From Clostridia bacterium (lineage in GTDB: Bacteria; Bacillota; Clostridia; Lachnospirales; Cellulosilyticaceae), in NCBI GenBank assembly GCA_029239755.1, contig JARBUI010000013.1, forward strand, positions 35,975-99,974: a stretch of DNA of 64,000 nucleotides. The letters are read 5' to 3'. The notes beneath the pieces are model-generated. The model was given only the letters and a program-made list of their open reading frames with translations. It was not told where the DNA came from and searched no databases. Shown in pieces: positions 8,520 to 17,107 of this stretch (the stretch's first letter is position 1; the number at the start of each line of letters is the position of its first letter). The position numbers and the translations under genes are program-made.

Positions 8520-8585
8520 AAAAATAAAAAAATCCCATTTTATAAAGGGTGCAGTGAATGTGCAGCACGCTATAAAAGGGGATTT
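8520..8585 (-). terminator. Terminator of the PucR-family gene
   Basis: On the reverse strand AAATCCCCTTTTATA (8585-8571) pairs with TATAAAATGGGATTT (8544-8530), 14 of 15 positions matching, and is followed by a T-rich tail. It closes the PucR gene, so the aminotransferase unit must start from its own promoter. The rest of the 8360-8668 gap holds that promoter and nothing else recognisable. Confidence 0.8.
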
Positions 8586-8668
8586 AAATAATAACTAACG
8601 CTTTCGTATTGTATCAAGGATACAAAAAGGGAAGGTAAATTTGTTATGTAAGCTATAACGGATTTAGA

Positions 8669-9880
8669 CTATGCCTCTATATATTCTACATACTTCTTAA
8701 TCTTTAAAGATAAATTGAGCTGAAAAATAGTATCTGCGTTTTTTAAGTCACAAGATAGTAACTGCTCAATCTTTTTAAGACGATAACGCAGTGTATTAAC
8801 ATGTATAAAAAGCAGATTAGCCGTACTCGACAGATTACCGTTTTCTTCAATAAACTTTTCTAAAGTTAAGATTAAATCTGAATGAGCCGTTTGATCATAA
8901 GTCATTAACTTTTCAAGCGTCCGCCTATATAAGGCGGAAAGTTCACTAGGCTTACTGATTGAAAGCAGCAGGCAGAAGATGTCTAAGTCATCATATTGAA
9001 TAACTTTTGAGTCTTTGCCTGTAAGGCCGATAAACTTAAGGGCATTTTGCGCCTTATCATAGTGACTGCGAAAATCTGTAAGCTGCTGCCACCTGGAACT
9101 AACCCCTGCATGAAGACGGTATTTTTTATATCTTTTTTCAAAAGCAGCAATAAACTGTTCAATTTTTTGAAGAATGGGGTCTTCAGGAGTAACTGGATAC
9201 AACAGTGTAATTTGATTATTATGGGAAAAGAATAAAAAGTCTTGGGATGTATCATTATAGAGTATTTTAAGCTGTGACTCTAATGTCTTAATTAGTTTTG
9301 CGTTAACATCATCATCAATTGAGACCTCATCCTCATTCGAAGTATTATGGGAGGTAACTGAAAAGATGATTGTTTGATATACCTGATCTGGAATATAGCC
9401 GCAGCTTACAGCTTTACGCAGGACCTTATCGGTTATGGTAACTTTATCATAGATAAGACTAAAGAGAAAGTGCTCAGTCATGTTTTGTTTGGCCCCTGAC
9501 TCAATGATTGCTGTACAGATGGCTTCACTAACATCGATGATTCGGATCTCAGGGGCCATTTCAAAAATAGGAAAACCTAAGAAATCTCCAAGCCGAATCA
9601 CCTCATCTGGTATTTTCTTTATGTAAGGGCTTAAATTAATGATCAGTCCGGCAGCATCCTGTTCATAAAGGTTTTCAATAAAACTAAGCAGCTTTTGGTT
9701 ATTTTTATCCATAAACATGCCAGTAGTTAAAATGAGTTCATTTCCTTTTAACCAGTCCATGTATTCAGGATTTTCCATATAGTGAAACCAAGAAATGATT
9801 CGGTTTAAGCCAGTCTTTCCAGCAACCGGCCTCAAGTTAAGCTGTTGGGTGAGTTTCAATAATTTTCTGCAATTGATCAC
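8669..9880 (-). CDS. PucR-family transcriptional regulator
   Basis: The 403-residue protein has the three-part PucR/CdaR layout. The N-terminal PucR sensor occupies about residues 1-120 (MINCRKLLKLTQQLNLRPVAG, GNELILTTGMF, AAGLIINL, GFPIFEMAPEIRIIDVSEAI). A GGDEF-like CdaR middle follows. The C-terminal helix-turn-helix is at about 355-395 (ENGNLSSTANLLFIHVNTL, then RYRLKKIEQLL). Members sense metabolites such as purines or sugar acids and usually activate neighbouring catabolic genes. Its GTG start has an AGGAGG eight bases upstream. It lies between the aminotransferase-MFS unit and the divergent SnoaL-sugar operon, so it is the likely regulator of one or both. Confidence 0.88.
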   Translation of the reverse strand: MINCRKLLKLTQQLNLRPVAGKTGLNRIISWFHYMENPEYMDWLKGNELILTTGMFMDKNNQKLLSFIENLYEQDAAGLIINLSPYIKKIPDEVIRLGDFLGFPIFEMAPEIRIIDVSEAICTAIIESGAKQNMTEHFLFSLIYDKVTITDKVLRKAVSCGYIPDQVYQTIIFSVTSHNTSNEDEVSIDDDVNAKLIKTLESQLKILYNDTSQDFLFFSHNNQITLLYPVTPEDPILQKIEQFIAAFEKRYKKYRLHAGVSSRWQQLTDFRSHYDKAQNALKFIGLTGKDSKVIQYDDLDIFCLLLSISKPSELSALYRRTLEKLMTYDQTAHSDLILTLEKFIEENGNLSSTANLLFIHVNTLRYRLKKIEQLLSCDLKNADTIFQLNLSLKIKKYVEYIEA

Positions 9881-10072
9881 GCTTAAAGCCTCCTGCTAAT
9901 CAGTGTTAATCTAGACCCTTTGAGTATAGCATAAACCCATTAAAAGGAAAACAAATAATAAAGAAGAGAAGGCTGCTCTTTGTAAGCTGTGCAGGAGGTT
10001 TAGGGCTATAGCAGGTAAGGATAGGTATAAAATATTTAATTGATTAAAAACAACAATTTAATGATTGGGAAG

Positions 10073-10089
10073 TTGTATGTTTCATACAA
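10073..10089. promoter_or_regulatory. Perfect operator-like palindrome
   Basis: TTGTATG, TTT, CATACAA is a perfect 7-3-7 inverted repeat located about 190 bases after the PucR start and 195 bases before the operon promoter. Its size and symmetry suit a dimeric regulator, most simply the adjacent PucR protein. Confidence 0.45.
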
Positions 10090-10276
10090 ATAGCCCCATA
10101 GGAGGAAAGCTGTCAGATAAGGTTTTGAGGCATCATTTAGAGAATAAAACAAAGGAAGAGTATAAATATGCAGTAGGATAAATCAATAAAACACAAATAT
10201 ATCGAACAAAGTGCGGTATTGACTCAGGGTTGTATCTCTGTTTTTTTTATAATGTTTAAAAAGTTGTGTGATTCAT

Positions 10277-10312
10277 TTGTCGGTTGACAACAATAGGGGA
10301 CTTTGTTAAATT
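10277..10312 (+). promoter_or_regulatory. Promoter and inverted repeat of the SnoaL-sugar operon
   Basis: A perfect TTGACA (10284-10289) is followed after 17 bases by TTAAAT (10307-10312). The -35 box is embedded in the inverted repeat TTGTC-GGTT-GACAA (10277-10290), a candidate operator. A protein bound there would block or position the polymerase. Confidence 0.6.
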
Positions 10313-10434
10313 TACAATAAATCAAAAGCAAATGAATATCAAAATAAGTGATTAATGTACAAAGTATTTTTGCAATTAGAGAAAATTTTAGCTAGGGAGC
10401 TGAACTAAAGTAACCTATCGAAGGAGGGGTTGGA

Positions 10435-10980
10435 ATGAACCAAGTTAACATACACACTCAGGTAAGTTCTAGAAAGGCATTAGATGATTTCGTGACGAAG
10501 TGCAAATTAGAATTCCCAGAAGAAGTAGCGCAGTTATTTGAAAATTATACCAGAGTTATCTGGCAGCATAAGTGTCCAGGAAAGATTCACAAGTTCTATT
10601 GTGATGAAACCGTATGTTATGGAGAAGGCGGCCGTAAGACGATTGGGACTGATGAGATTGTCGCGGGGACACTAGGCTTCATGAGATCATTTCCAGAACG
10701 TATTTGTGACTTTGTTGACATTTTTGCTGAAGGGAATGAAGAAGAAGGGTACAGCTTTGGGCAAGCGACTAGATTTAATGCAGTCAATACAGGATACAGC
10801 AAGTTTGGACCTCCAACTGGCAAGAGCCTGCAAAGAGACGGTGAATACTGTCATTCTATTTGTGAATGCAGAGTAAAAAAAGTTGAGGGCAGATGGCGTA
10901 TTATTGAAGAATGGGTTATTGAGAGTGCTGAGGCTATTAATGAGACCCTGCAGTTTGACCCTAGAGAAAACTTAAAGTGA
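10435..10980 (+). CDS. SnoaL/NTF2-like protein, paralogue 1
   Basis: The 181-residue soluble protein has the size and pattern of the NTF2/SnoaL cone fold: an opening helix with YTRVIWQHKCPGKIHKFYCDETVCYGEG, a middle strand DFVDIFAEGNEEEGYSFGQATRF, the motif NTGYSKFGPPTGKSL, and a last strand pair CHSICECRVKKVEGRWRIIEEWV. NTF2-like enzymes include cyclases, isomerases and dehydratases with a polar pocket, but many are non-catalytic. This is the first gene of the operon, six bases upstream of a close paralogue. A strong GAAGGAGGGG precedes the ATG. No established function is known for this motif combination. Confidence 0.65.
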   Translation: MNQVNIHTQVSSRKALDDFVTKCKLEFPEEVAQLFENYTRVIWQHKCPGKIHKFYCDETVCYGEGGRKTIGTDEIVAGTLGFMRSFPERICDFVDIFAEGNEEEGYSFGQATRFNAVNTGYSKFGPPTGKSLQRDGEYCHSICECRVKKVEGRWRIIEEWVIESAEAINETLQFDPRENLK

Positions 10981-10995
10981 CAGGAGATGATAAAC

Positions 10996-11631
10996 GTGAA
11001 TATTTCAATGCATATTTCTGACCTTATTGAGAAGAGAAATGAAACAGGTTATGGAAATGAATCCATTAAGGAAGAAGTTGAGGCAAGAAAACAGATGGAA
11101 GCCTTTATTAGGGATTGCAGGCTGGAGCTTCCGGAGGAAGTGGCGGAACTTTTTGAATCCTATACGAGAGTTATTTGGCAGTATCAGTGCCCGGGGATGA
11201 TACATAAGTTTTATTCTGATGAAACCATCTGTCATGGTGAAGGGGGTAAAAAGTGCATTGGTTCCGAAGCTGTCCTTGCAGGTACCATTGCTCATCTGCG
11301 TGCATTCCCTGACAGGCGCGTTCACTTTGTTGATATTTTTGTTGAAGGAAATGAAGAAGATGGTTATCACTTCGGTCAGGCAACTCGCTTTATTGCTTCC
11401 AATACTGGCTGGAGCCGTTATGGGGAACCTACAGGCAAGTCTCTGTCACGGGATGGGGAATGGTGTCATTCCATTTGCGAATGTCATCTAAAGAAAGTTA
11501 AAGGCAGATGGCGCGTTGTAGAGGAATGGGTTGTAGACAGTCAGGAAGCGATTATAGAAACAATGACAAAAGATAAGGAAGAGATAGTTGAAGCTGCTGC
11601 TGATTGCAGCCAGAATGCAGCAGAAAAATAG
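10996..11631 (+). CDS. SnoaL/NTF2-like protein, paralogue 2
   Basis: By eye about two thirds of the core matches paralogue 1, including YTRVIWQYQCPG, HKFYSDETICHGEGG, FGQATRF, NTGWSRYGEPTGKSL and EWCHSICECHLKKVKGRW. It has a longer charged N-terminus and an Ala/Glu-rich tail. GTG 10996 is preferred because AGGAG sits nine bases upstream; ATG 10987 directly abuts that AGGAG and is unlikely. The shared Cys-His-Ser-Ile-Cys-Glu-Cys block could bind metal or form the active-site pocket (inference). Close tandem copies suggest a heteromeric complex or recent duplication. Confidence 0.65.
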   Translation: MNISMHISDLIEKRNETGYGNESIKEEVEARKQMEAFIRDCRLELPEEVAELFESYTRVIWQYQCPGMIHKFYSDETICHGEGGKKCIGSEAVLAGTIAHLRAFPDRRVHFVDIFVEGNEEDGYHFGQATRFIASNTGWSRYGEPTGKSLSRDGEWCHSICECHLKKVKGRWRVVEEWVVDSQEAIIETMTKDKEEIVEAAADCSQNAAEK

Positions 11632-11648
11632 GGAGAGAGGCGAGAATA

Positions 11649-12155
11649 ATGATTTCAGATTTATATATGGATACAATTGATGAGTTAATGGAAGCAGTTG
11701 ATAACTGCAAATTTGAGGATAAAGAAGAAGTCAGAAGCTTTGTGTGTAATCTAACCAAATTGGTTTATGATTATAAAATGATGGGCAAACTCTATGATTT
11801 TTATCTTGAAGACGTAGAGTACCATAAACAAAACCGCAGACGTATTCATGGTGTTGTAGACCTTGTTCATAACGTTTTGGATATGTGCGCTGAATTCCCG
11901 GACCTTAAAACAGATATCGAAAATGTTATTGTTTATAAAGTAGACGATACATTTTACAAGGTCTTTAGACGTCTAAGATACAAAGGGACAAATTCAGGAT
12001 ACAGTAAATATGGTCCTCCAACAGGAAAAAGCTTGGGAGACAATTGTTTAAATCTAAGTCTCATGCATCTAAAAAAAGTAGACGGTCAGTGGAAGTTTGT
12101 ATTTGAAGTTAACTGCGACAGTGAAGGCTGGATTAAAGAAGTACAGACACAATAA
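11649..12155 (+). CDS. SnoaL/NTF2-like protein, divergent paralogue 3
   Basis: The 168-residue protein keeps the fold pattern and the signature NSGYSKYGPPTGKSL but differs strongly elsewhere. The CHSICEC block of paralogues 1 and 2 is replaced by NLSLMHL, and the acidic GEGG loop by KQNRRRIHG. It may therefore be a structural or regulatory partner rather than an equal enzyme (inference). ATG 11649 has a GGGAGAGAGGCGAG ribosome binding site; the open frame extends back to 11604 inside the previous gene. It lies 17 bases after paralogue 2 and about 70 bases before the sugar-binding lipoprotein gene. Confidence 0.6.
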   Translation: MISDLYMDTIDELMEAVDNCKFEDKEEVRSFVCNLTKLVYDYKMMGKLYDFYLEDVEYHKQNRRRIHGVVDLVHNVLDMCAEFPDLKTDIENVIVYKVDDTFYKVFRRLRYKGTNSGYSKYGPPTGKSLGDNCLNLSLMHLKKVDGQWKFVFEVNCDSEGWIKEVQTQ

Positions 12156-12228
12156 ACACATCATGGGGTATTAATCCAGAACTTAAGCATGTGGGGGAAC
12201 AAAATAAAAAAATGGGAGAGGTAAAAAA

Positions 12229-13593
12229 ATGAAAAAGAGAATAGTAAATACTGTAGGAATCACCGTATTATGTGTATCACTGCTTATGGGTTGTCAGCCC
12301 AAAGCTGCTGAGGATGCTCAAACAGCAGCAGTACCAAAAGAAGCTGTGGCAGAAGCTGCAGAACCAGCGAAAGATGCGGAGCCTGCAACTGTTGACATTC
12401 TGCAGTTTAAAGTAGAAATTGCAGAAGAACTAGAAAATGCTGCAAAACTGTATATGGAATCTCATAAAAATGTTACGATCAATATTGAGTCTTCAAGCTC
12501 TTATCAATCAGATCTTCGTGCCAAAATGTCAGGAACAGATCAACCAGAAATATTCTGTATTGATGGACCCGAACATATCCTTAACTGGGGTGATCAGTTA
12601 GAGAACTTATCTGATCAGCCATGGGTTAAAGAGGTAAATGATGGTCTGCTAGGCGCGGTGACAAATGATAAAGGTATTTGGGGGCTGCCAATGACCATCG
12701 AAGGTTATGGATTTATCTATAATAAAGCCATCTTTGAAGCAGCAGGGATTGATTTAGAAGCTGCAAAAACTTATGAGGAAGTTGATAAAGCTTTTGCGGA
12801 ATTAAAGAAGAAAATTGACAGCGGAGAGCTCGCAGAGGAGTTTCCTGTGCTTGAAGCTGTTACTGAGTTCCCAGCAGGAGAAAAATGGGTAGGTGGATTA
12901 CATACTGCAAACTTAGTGCTTTCATGTGAGTTTGGAAGTGCAATGGAAGCCTTTGAGGCACCAGGCATCGAATTTAAATATGCAAAGGCATTTAAAGATC
13001 TTATTGACTTGCAGGCTAAATATTCTCCAAGTGCAGATAGCTTAGACAAACTAAATACTGTTGATTATGGTCAGCAAGTTGGCGGCGGGCTTTTGATCGA
13101 AAGAGTTGCTGTTATTCAACAAGGTAACTGGATAACTGCAGAAGTTATGGCTATGGACCCTGCATTCCTTGATAAACTTGGTATGATAGGCATGCCAGTT
13201 ACAGGGGCTGCAGAAGGCAAATTACCAGTTGGTGTACCAACAAACTGGGCGGTTAATGCAAAGTCTTCAGATGCTGACAAAGCAGCAGCAAAAGATTTCT
13301 TAAATTGGCTTTATACTTCAGAAGAAGGTAAAGATATTGTTGTTAATAAGTTATCCTTTATTCCAGTCATGAAAGGTTATGATAATCTAACTGTTTCTGA
13401 CCCTCTTGGCAAAGCGATTCAAAAATATTCTGCTGAAGGGAATACCATTGGATGGATTACATCAGCTTTTCCAGCAGGATGGAGTGACGGCGTAATGGGA
13501 ACCAGCATACAACAATACCTGGCAGGGAAAGCATCTTGGGATGATATTATAGCAGATGCAAAAGTACAGTGGTCTGATTTGAAAAAGAAATAG
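12229..13593 (+). CDS. Sugar ABC transporter substrate-binding lipoprotein
   Basis: The 454-residue protein starts with a lipoprotein signal (MKKRIVNTVGITVLCVSLLMG, lipidated Cys in LLMGC), then an Ala/Glu-rich linker and a type 1 extracellular solute-binding domain (EIFCIDGPEHILNWGDQLENL, GIWGLPMTIEGYGFIYNKAIFEAAGI, VNAKSSDADKAAAKDFLNWL). The family binds oligosaccharides outside the membrane and delivers them to the paired permeases. A GGGAGAGG ribosome binding site precedes the ATG. The stem-loop directly after the gene fits the higher expression expected of a binding protein compared with its permeases. The ligand is probably an alpha-glucoside, given the GH13 enzyme downstream. Confidence 0.9.
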   Translation: MKKRIVNTVGITVLCVSLLMGCQPKAAEDAQTAAVPKEAVAEAAEPAKDAEPATVDILQFKVEIAEELENAAKLYMESHKNVTINIESSSSYQSDLRAKMSGTDQPEIFCIDGPEHILNWGDQLENLSDQPWVKEVNDGLLGAVTNDKGIWGLPMTIEGYGFIYNKAIFEAAGIDLEAAKTYEEVDKAFAELKKKIDSGELAEEFPVLEAVTEFPAGEKWVGGLHTANLVLSCEFGSAMEAFEAPGIEFKYAKAFKDLIDLQAKYSPSADSLDKLNTVDYGQQVGGGLLIERVAVIQQGNWITAEVMAMDPAFLDKLGMIGMPVTGAAEGKLPVGVPTNWAVNAKSSDADKAAAKDFLNWLYTSEEGKDIVVNKLSFIPVMKGYDNLTVSDPLGKAIQKYSAEGNTIGWITSAFPAGWSDGVMGTSIQQYLAGKASWDDIIADAKVQWSDLKKK

Positions 13594-13609
13594 TAATCGT
13601 GACATAGGT

Positions 13610-13649
13610 AACTCTTTTAGGCTAGGGTAAAACCCCTAGCCTATGAGTT
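13610..13649 (+). promoter_or_regulatory. Intercistronic stem-loop between binding protein and permease genes
   Basis: AGGCTAGGG (13619-13627) pairs with CCCTAGCCT (13634-13642), and the flanking AACTC (13610-13614) pairs with GAGTT (13645-13649). The structure is strong but has no T-run, so it looks like an RNA-stabilising or partially terminating hairpin rather than a full terminator. Confidence 0.75.
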
Positions 13650-13692
13650 ATTCAAGATACAGTATTATCTATTACATAAAAGGAGACAGGGA

Positions 13693-14559
13693 ATGAAAAA
13701 GTCAAAGCTTACTTTTTGGTTATTTGTTTTACCGCTTTTAATACCGTTCCTTATGGTTGTCATATGGCCCGCTGTCAATGGGATCTACTATTCATTAACC
13801 GATTGGAACGGGATTGGAAAAGATGCCAACTTTATAGGGCTTAGTAATTATGTCAAGATTTTGACAAGTGATGCTGGCTTTTTTTCAGCTTTTAGGTTTA
13901 CTGCCATTTTCTCAGCAGTTTGTATTGTCATCATTAACTTGATGGGATTCTGTCTGGCTTTACTAGTTACTCAAAAGCTTAAAGGGGTAACATTTATGCG
14001 TGGAGCTTTTTTCGTTCCTAACCTCATAGGCGGTGTGCTTTTGGGCTTTATCTGGCAGTTCATTTTCATTCAAGGGTTTGAAGCAATAGGCAAGCTCACG
14101 GGTATAAGTGGTTTCTCAGGATGGCTTTCGGATACAAAAACAGCGTCTATTGGACTTGTGATTGTAGTAGTATGGCAGCTTTCGGGCTATATGATGCTTA
14201 TATACGTGGCTCAGCTGCAAAGTATTCCTCAGTCACTTACAGAGGCAGCACAAATTGATGGGGCATCTGCTTTAAGAAGGCTTATGAGTATCACTTTGCC
14301 GCTGATGCGGCCTGCATTTACAATTGGTATTTTTCTAACTTTATCCCATACATTCAAGCTGTATGATCAGAACTTAACGCTGACAGACGGGGACCCTTAT
14401 GGCAGTACAGAAATGCTAGCACTTAATATTTATAATACTGCATTTGATTTTGATAGGTTTGGAGAAGCTCAGGCGAAAGCTGTTATATTCTTAATCATTG
14501 TAGTTATCATCAGTTCCATTCAGCTATACTTTGGCAAGAAGAAGGAGGTAGAAATGTGA
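13693..14559 (+). CDS. Sugar ABC transporter permease (MalF/UgpA-like)
   Basis: The 288-residue protein has six predicted membrane helices and the EAA loop EAAQIDGASALRRLMSITLPLMRP, where the ATPase docks. It belongs to the carbohydrate-uptake permease family of MalF, UgpA and LacF. GGAGACAGGG precedes the ATG. It follows the binding-protein gene after the stem-loop and overlaps the next permease gene, indicating translational coupling. Confidence 0.92.
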   Translation: MKKSKLTFWLFVLPLLIPFLMVVIWPAVNGIYYSLTDWNGIGKDANFIGLSNYVKILTSDAGFFSAFRFTAIFSAVCIVIINLMGFCLALLVTQKLKGVTFMRGAFFVPNLIGGVLLGFIWQFIFIQGFEAIGKLTGISGFSGWLSDTKTASIGLVIVVVWQLSGYMMLIYVAQLQSIPQSLTEAAQIDGASALRRLMSITLPLMRPAFTIGIFLTLSHTFKLYDQNLTLTDGDPYGSTEMLALNIYNTAFDFDRFGEAQAKAVIFLIIVVIISSIQLYFGKKKEVEM

Positions 14560-15380
14560 TGAATAAGTCAAAAATAGTTCATATACTTCTCTTTGTTTTA
14601 GGGTGTGCGCTTTCACTATTTTACCTTTCGCCAATGTTCATACTTGTTAATAACTCGTTTAAGAGTTTAAAAGAAATATACTTAAATGTTTTGGCACTGC
14701 CGTCTAAGATGGGTTTTGTCAATTATACAACTGCCTTAGAAAAGCTTAATTATACTGAATCATTTATGAATTCCCTTGCTATTACGGTTGCTGCGGTTAT
14801 TTTATTAATTGTGATAAGTTCTATGGCGGCATGGGTTATGGTTCGCTATAAAACTAAGACGAGCACAATGTTATTTATGTTTTTTACAAGTGCGCTTCTT
14901 ATTCCATTTCAGTGCGTGATGCTGCCTCTTGTTAGATTCATGGATAAACTAAGTTTCATGAATAGACCAGGGCTTGTATTTATGTACATTGGATTCGGGG
15001 GAAGTATGTCCTTGCTGCTATTTCATGGCTTTATTAAAAATATACCAGAGGAACTGGATGAAGCGGCTTCTATTGACGGTGCCCGTCCTTTCCAAATCTA
15101 CTCTATGATTATATTACCGTTATTAAAGCCTATTGCAGTTACTGTAGCTATCTTAAATACAATGTGGATATGGAATGACTTCCTGCTGCCTTCACTTATG
15201 ATCAACAAACCAGGCTGGCAGACGCTTCCGCTTAAAACTTATCTGTTCTTCGGGCAATTCTCAAAACGTTGGGATTTGGCAACGGCAGGGCTCATTATGG
15301 TTATACTGCCAGTTATCATCTTTTACCTAATCTGTCAAAAACACATTGTAAAGAGCATCACAGATGGTGCGATTAAATAA
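14559..15380 (+). CDS. Sugar ABC transporter permease (MalG/UgpE-like)
   Basis: The 273-residue protein has six hydrophobic helices and the EAA loop DEAASIDGARPFQIYSMIILPLLKP, as in MalG/UgpE/LacG subunits. It begins inside the stop of the previous permease gene with AAGGAGG ahead; GTG 14556 is an alternative start. No ATP-binding subunit follows, so the complex probably borrows a shared ATPase encoded elsewhere, as MsmX does in Bacillus. Confidence 0.92.
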   Translation: MNKSKIVHILLFVLGCALSLFYLSPMFILVNNSFKSLKEIYLNVLALPSKMGFVNYTTALEKLNYTESFMNSLAITVAAVILLIVISSMAAWVMVRYKTKTSTMLFMFFTSALLIPFQCVMLPLVRFMDKLSFMNRPGLVFMYIGFGGSMSLLLFHGFIKNIPEELDEAASIDGARPFQIYSMIILPLLKPIAVTVAILNTMWIWNDFLLPSLMINKPGWQTLPLKTYLFFGQFSKRWDLATAGLIMVILPVIIFYLICQKHIVKSITDGAIK

Positions 15381-15400
15381 ACTTGAAAAGAGGCGTTATG

Positions 15401-17095
15401 ATGAACTATAAGATGTGGTGGAAAGAGAGTGTTGTCTATCAGATTTATCCTAGAAGCTTTAAGGATAGTAATGGGGATGGCATTGGAGACTTAAGAGGTA
15501 TTATTCAAAAAATAGATTATCTCAAAGAATTAGGTATTGATGTGATATGGCTGTCACCTATTTATAAGTCACCAAATGATGATAACGGCTATGACATCAG
15601 TGATTATCAGGATATCATGGAAGAGTTTGGCTCAATGGCTGACTTTGATGCCTTGCTTCATGAAGCCCATGCAAAAGGGATTAAGATCCTGCTTGATTTG
15701 GTTGTTAATCATACATCGGATGAACATGTCTGGTTTGCCGAAAGCAGAAAATCTGTAGATAATCCATACAGAGACTATTATATCTGGAAAAGCGGGGAAG
15801 ACGGGAAGGCACCGAATAACTGGGGATCATCCTTTGGCGGACCTGCTTGGGAGTATGATGCAGAAACGGGCATGTATTACTTGCATCTGTATTCAGTTAA
15901 ACAGCCTGATTTAAACTGGGATAATCCTAAGGTTAGACATGGTGTTTACGACATGATGAGATGGTGGCTTGATAAAGGAATAGATGGTTTTAGGATGGAT
16001 GTCATTAATTTAATTTCTAAAGACGAACATTTTCCGGATGCAGCAAAGGGCGGTCATGAATACGGGGACTTTTACCCTATTGTTGCCAATGGCCCCAAAA
16101 TACATAATTATTTAAAGGAAATGAACAAGGAAGTTTTATCAAAATATGATATTATGACTGTAGGAGAAATGCCTATGGTAACTGTTGAGCATGCCAGAAA
16201 GTATACCTCAGAGGCAGAAAATGAGCTGAATATGGTTTTTCACTTTGAACATATGGGGGTAGACACTGGGGAACATGGCAGATGGTGCGATAGAAAGATG
16301 TATTTGCCTGATTTGAAGGCCGTTATGACAAAGTGGCAGACTGGGCTTTATAATGAAGGCTGGAATAGTCTGTACTGGAATAATCATGACCAGCCAAGAG
16401 TTGTCTCTCGTTTCGGCAATGATACAGCTTACCGTGAGGTCAGCGCCAAAATGCTTGGGACCTGCCTGCACTTTATGCAGGGAACGCCATACATCTACCA
16501 AGGCGAAGAACTTGGGATGACTAATATAAAGTTTGAAAAGTTAACAGATTATAAGGATATTGATACCCTTAACAGTTACCATCAGTTTGTGGAAGTCGAA
16601 GGAATGCCTCATGATGAAATGATGCGTTATATTTATAAGAAAAGCCGTGACAATGCACGTACACCGATGCAGTGGGATGACAGTGAACATGCTGGATTTA
16701 CAACAGGAGAGCCATGGATAGCAGTTAATCCGAACCATAAAACCATTAATGCAAGTAAGCAGATGGAAGACCCTGATTCTGTATTCAATTACTATAAAAG
16801 ACTAATTGAGCTAAGAAAAAAATATCCGGTTATAGTCTATGGACAGTATGAACTCCTAGATCCAGACAATGTAGATTTATATGTTTATAAACGAACTTAT
16901 AAAGAAGAGACGCTTATCATTATCTGTAGTTTCAAAGAACAAGAAGTACCTTATGCTTTAGATGGATACGATCTAGAAGACGCGGAGATTCTTATATCTA
17001 ACTATCCAGTTGAAGATGATAACGCCAATATTGTTTTAAAACCATATGAAGCCAGGGTTTATTATAAACACGATCAAGGACATATTAACAAATAG
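15401..17095 (+). CDS. GH13 alpha-glucosidase, oligo-1,6-glucosidase type
   Basis: The 564-residue cytoplasmic enzyme opens WWKESVVYQIYPRSFKDSNG, like GH13 subfamily 31 glucosidases, and is of normal length. Catalytic regions are intact: DLVVNHTSDEH (I), GFRMDVIN with the nucleophile Asp (II), VGEMP with the acid/base Glu (III), NNHDQPR (IV), plus QPDLNW (V). In this subfamily a Val right after the nucleophile is associated with alpha-1,6 preference, whereas Thr or Ala marks alpha-1,4. Likely substrates are isomaltose-type or other alpha-glucosides imported by the upstream transporter. ATG 15401 has AAGAGG seven bases before it; ATG 15398 and TTG 15383 are alternatives. Confidence 0.9.
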   Translation: MNYKMWWKESVVYQIYPRSFKDSNGDGIGDLRGIIQKIDYLKELGIDVIWLSPIYKSPNDDNGYDISDYQDIMEEFGSMADFDALLHEAHAKGIKILLDLVVNHTSDEHVWFAESRKSVDNPYRDYYIWKSGEDGKAPNNWGSSFGGPAWEYDAETGMYYLHLYSVKQPDLNWDNPKVRHGVYDMMRWWLDKGIDGFRMDVINLISKDEHFPDAAKGGHEYGDFYPIVANGPKIHNYLKEMNKEVLSKYDIMTVGEMPMVTVEHARKYTSEAENELNMVFHFEHMGVDTGEHGRWCDRKMYLPDLKAVMTKWQTGLYNEGWNSLYWNNHDQPRVVSRFGNDTAYREVSAKMLGTCLHFMQGTPYIYQGEELGMTNIKFEKLTDYKDIDTLNSYHQFVEVEGMPHDEMMRYIYKKSRDNARTPMQWDDSEHAGFTTGEPWIAVNPNHKTINASKQMEDPDSVFNYYKRLIELRKKYPVIVYGQYELLDPDNVDLYVYKRTYKEETLIIICSFKEQEVPYALDGYDLEDAEILISNYPVEDDNANIVLKPYEARVYYKHDQGHINK

Positions 17096-17107
17096 GAGGG
17101 ACTAAAG

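Larger units (their letters stand above)
9881..10434. other. Regulatory intergenic region between PucR and the SnoaL operon
   Basis: This 554-base gap between divergent transcripts holds no convincing gene. It contains a perfect short palindrome (10073-10089), a good promoter (10284-10312) overlapped by a second short inverted repeat (10277-10290), and a leader of about 115 bases before the SnoaL-like gene at 10435. A 34-codon frame from 10078 lacks a credible ribosome binding site. Confidence 0.6.

Noticed and set aside
10078..10182. 34-codon frame in the PucR-SnoaL gap
   Set aside because: No credible ribosome binding site, it starts inside a palindrome, and the encoded sequence shows no recognisable pattern.
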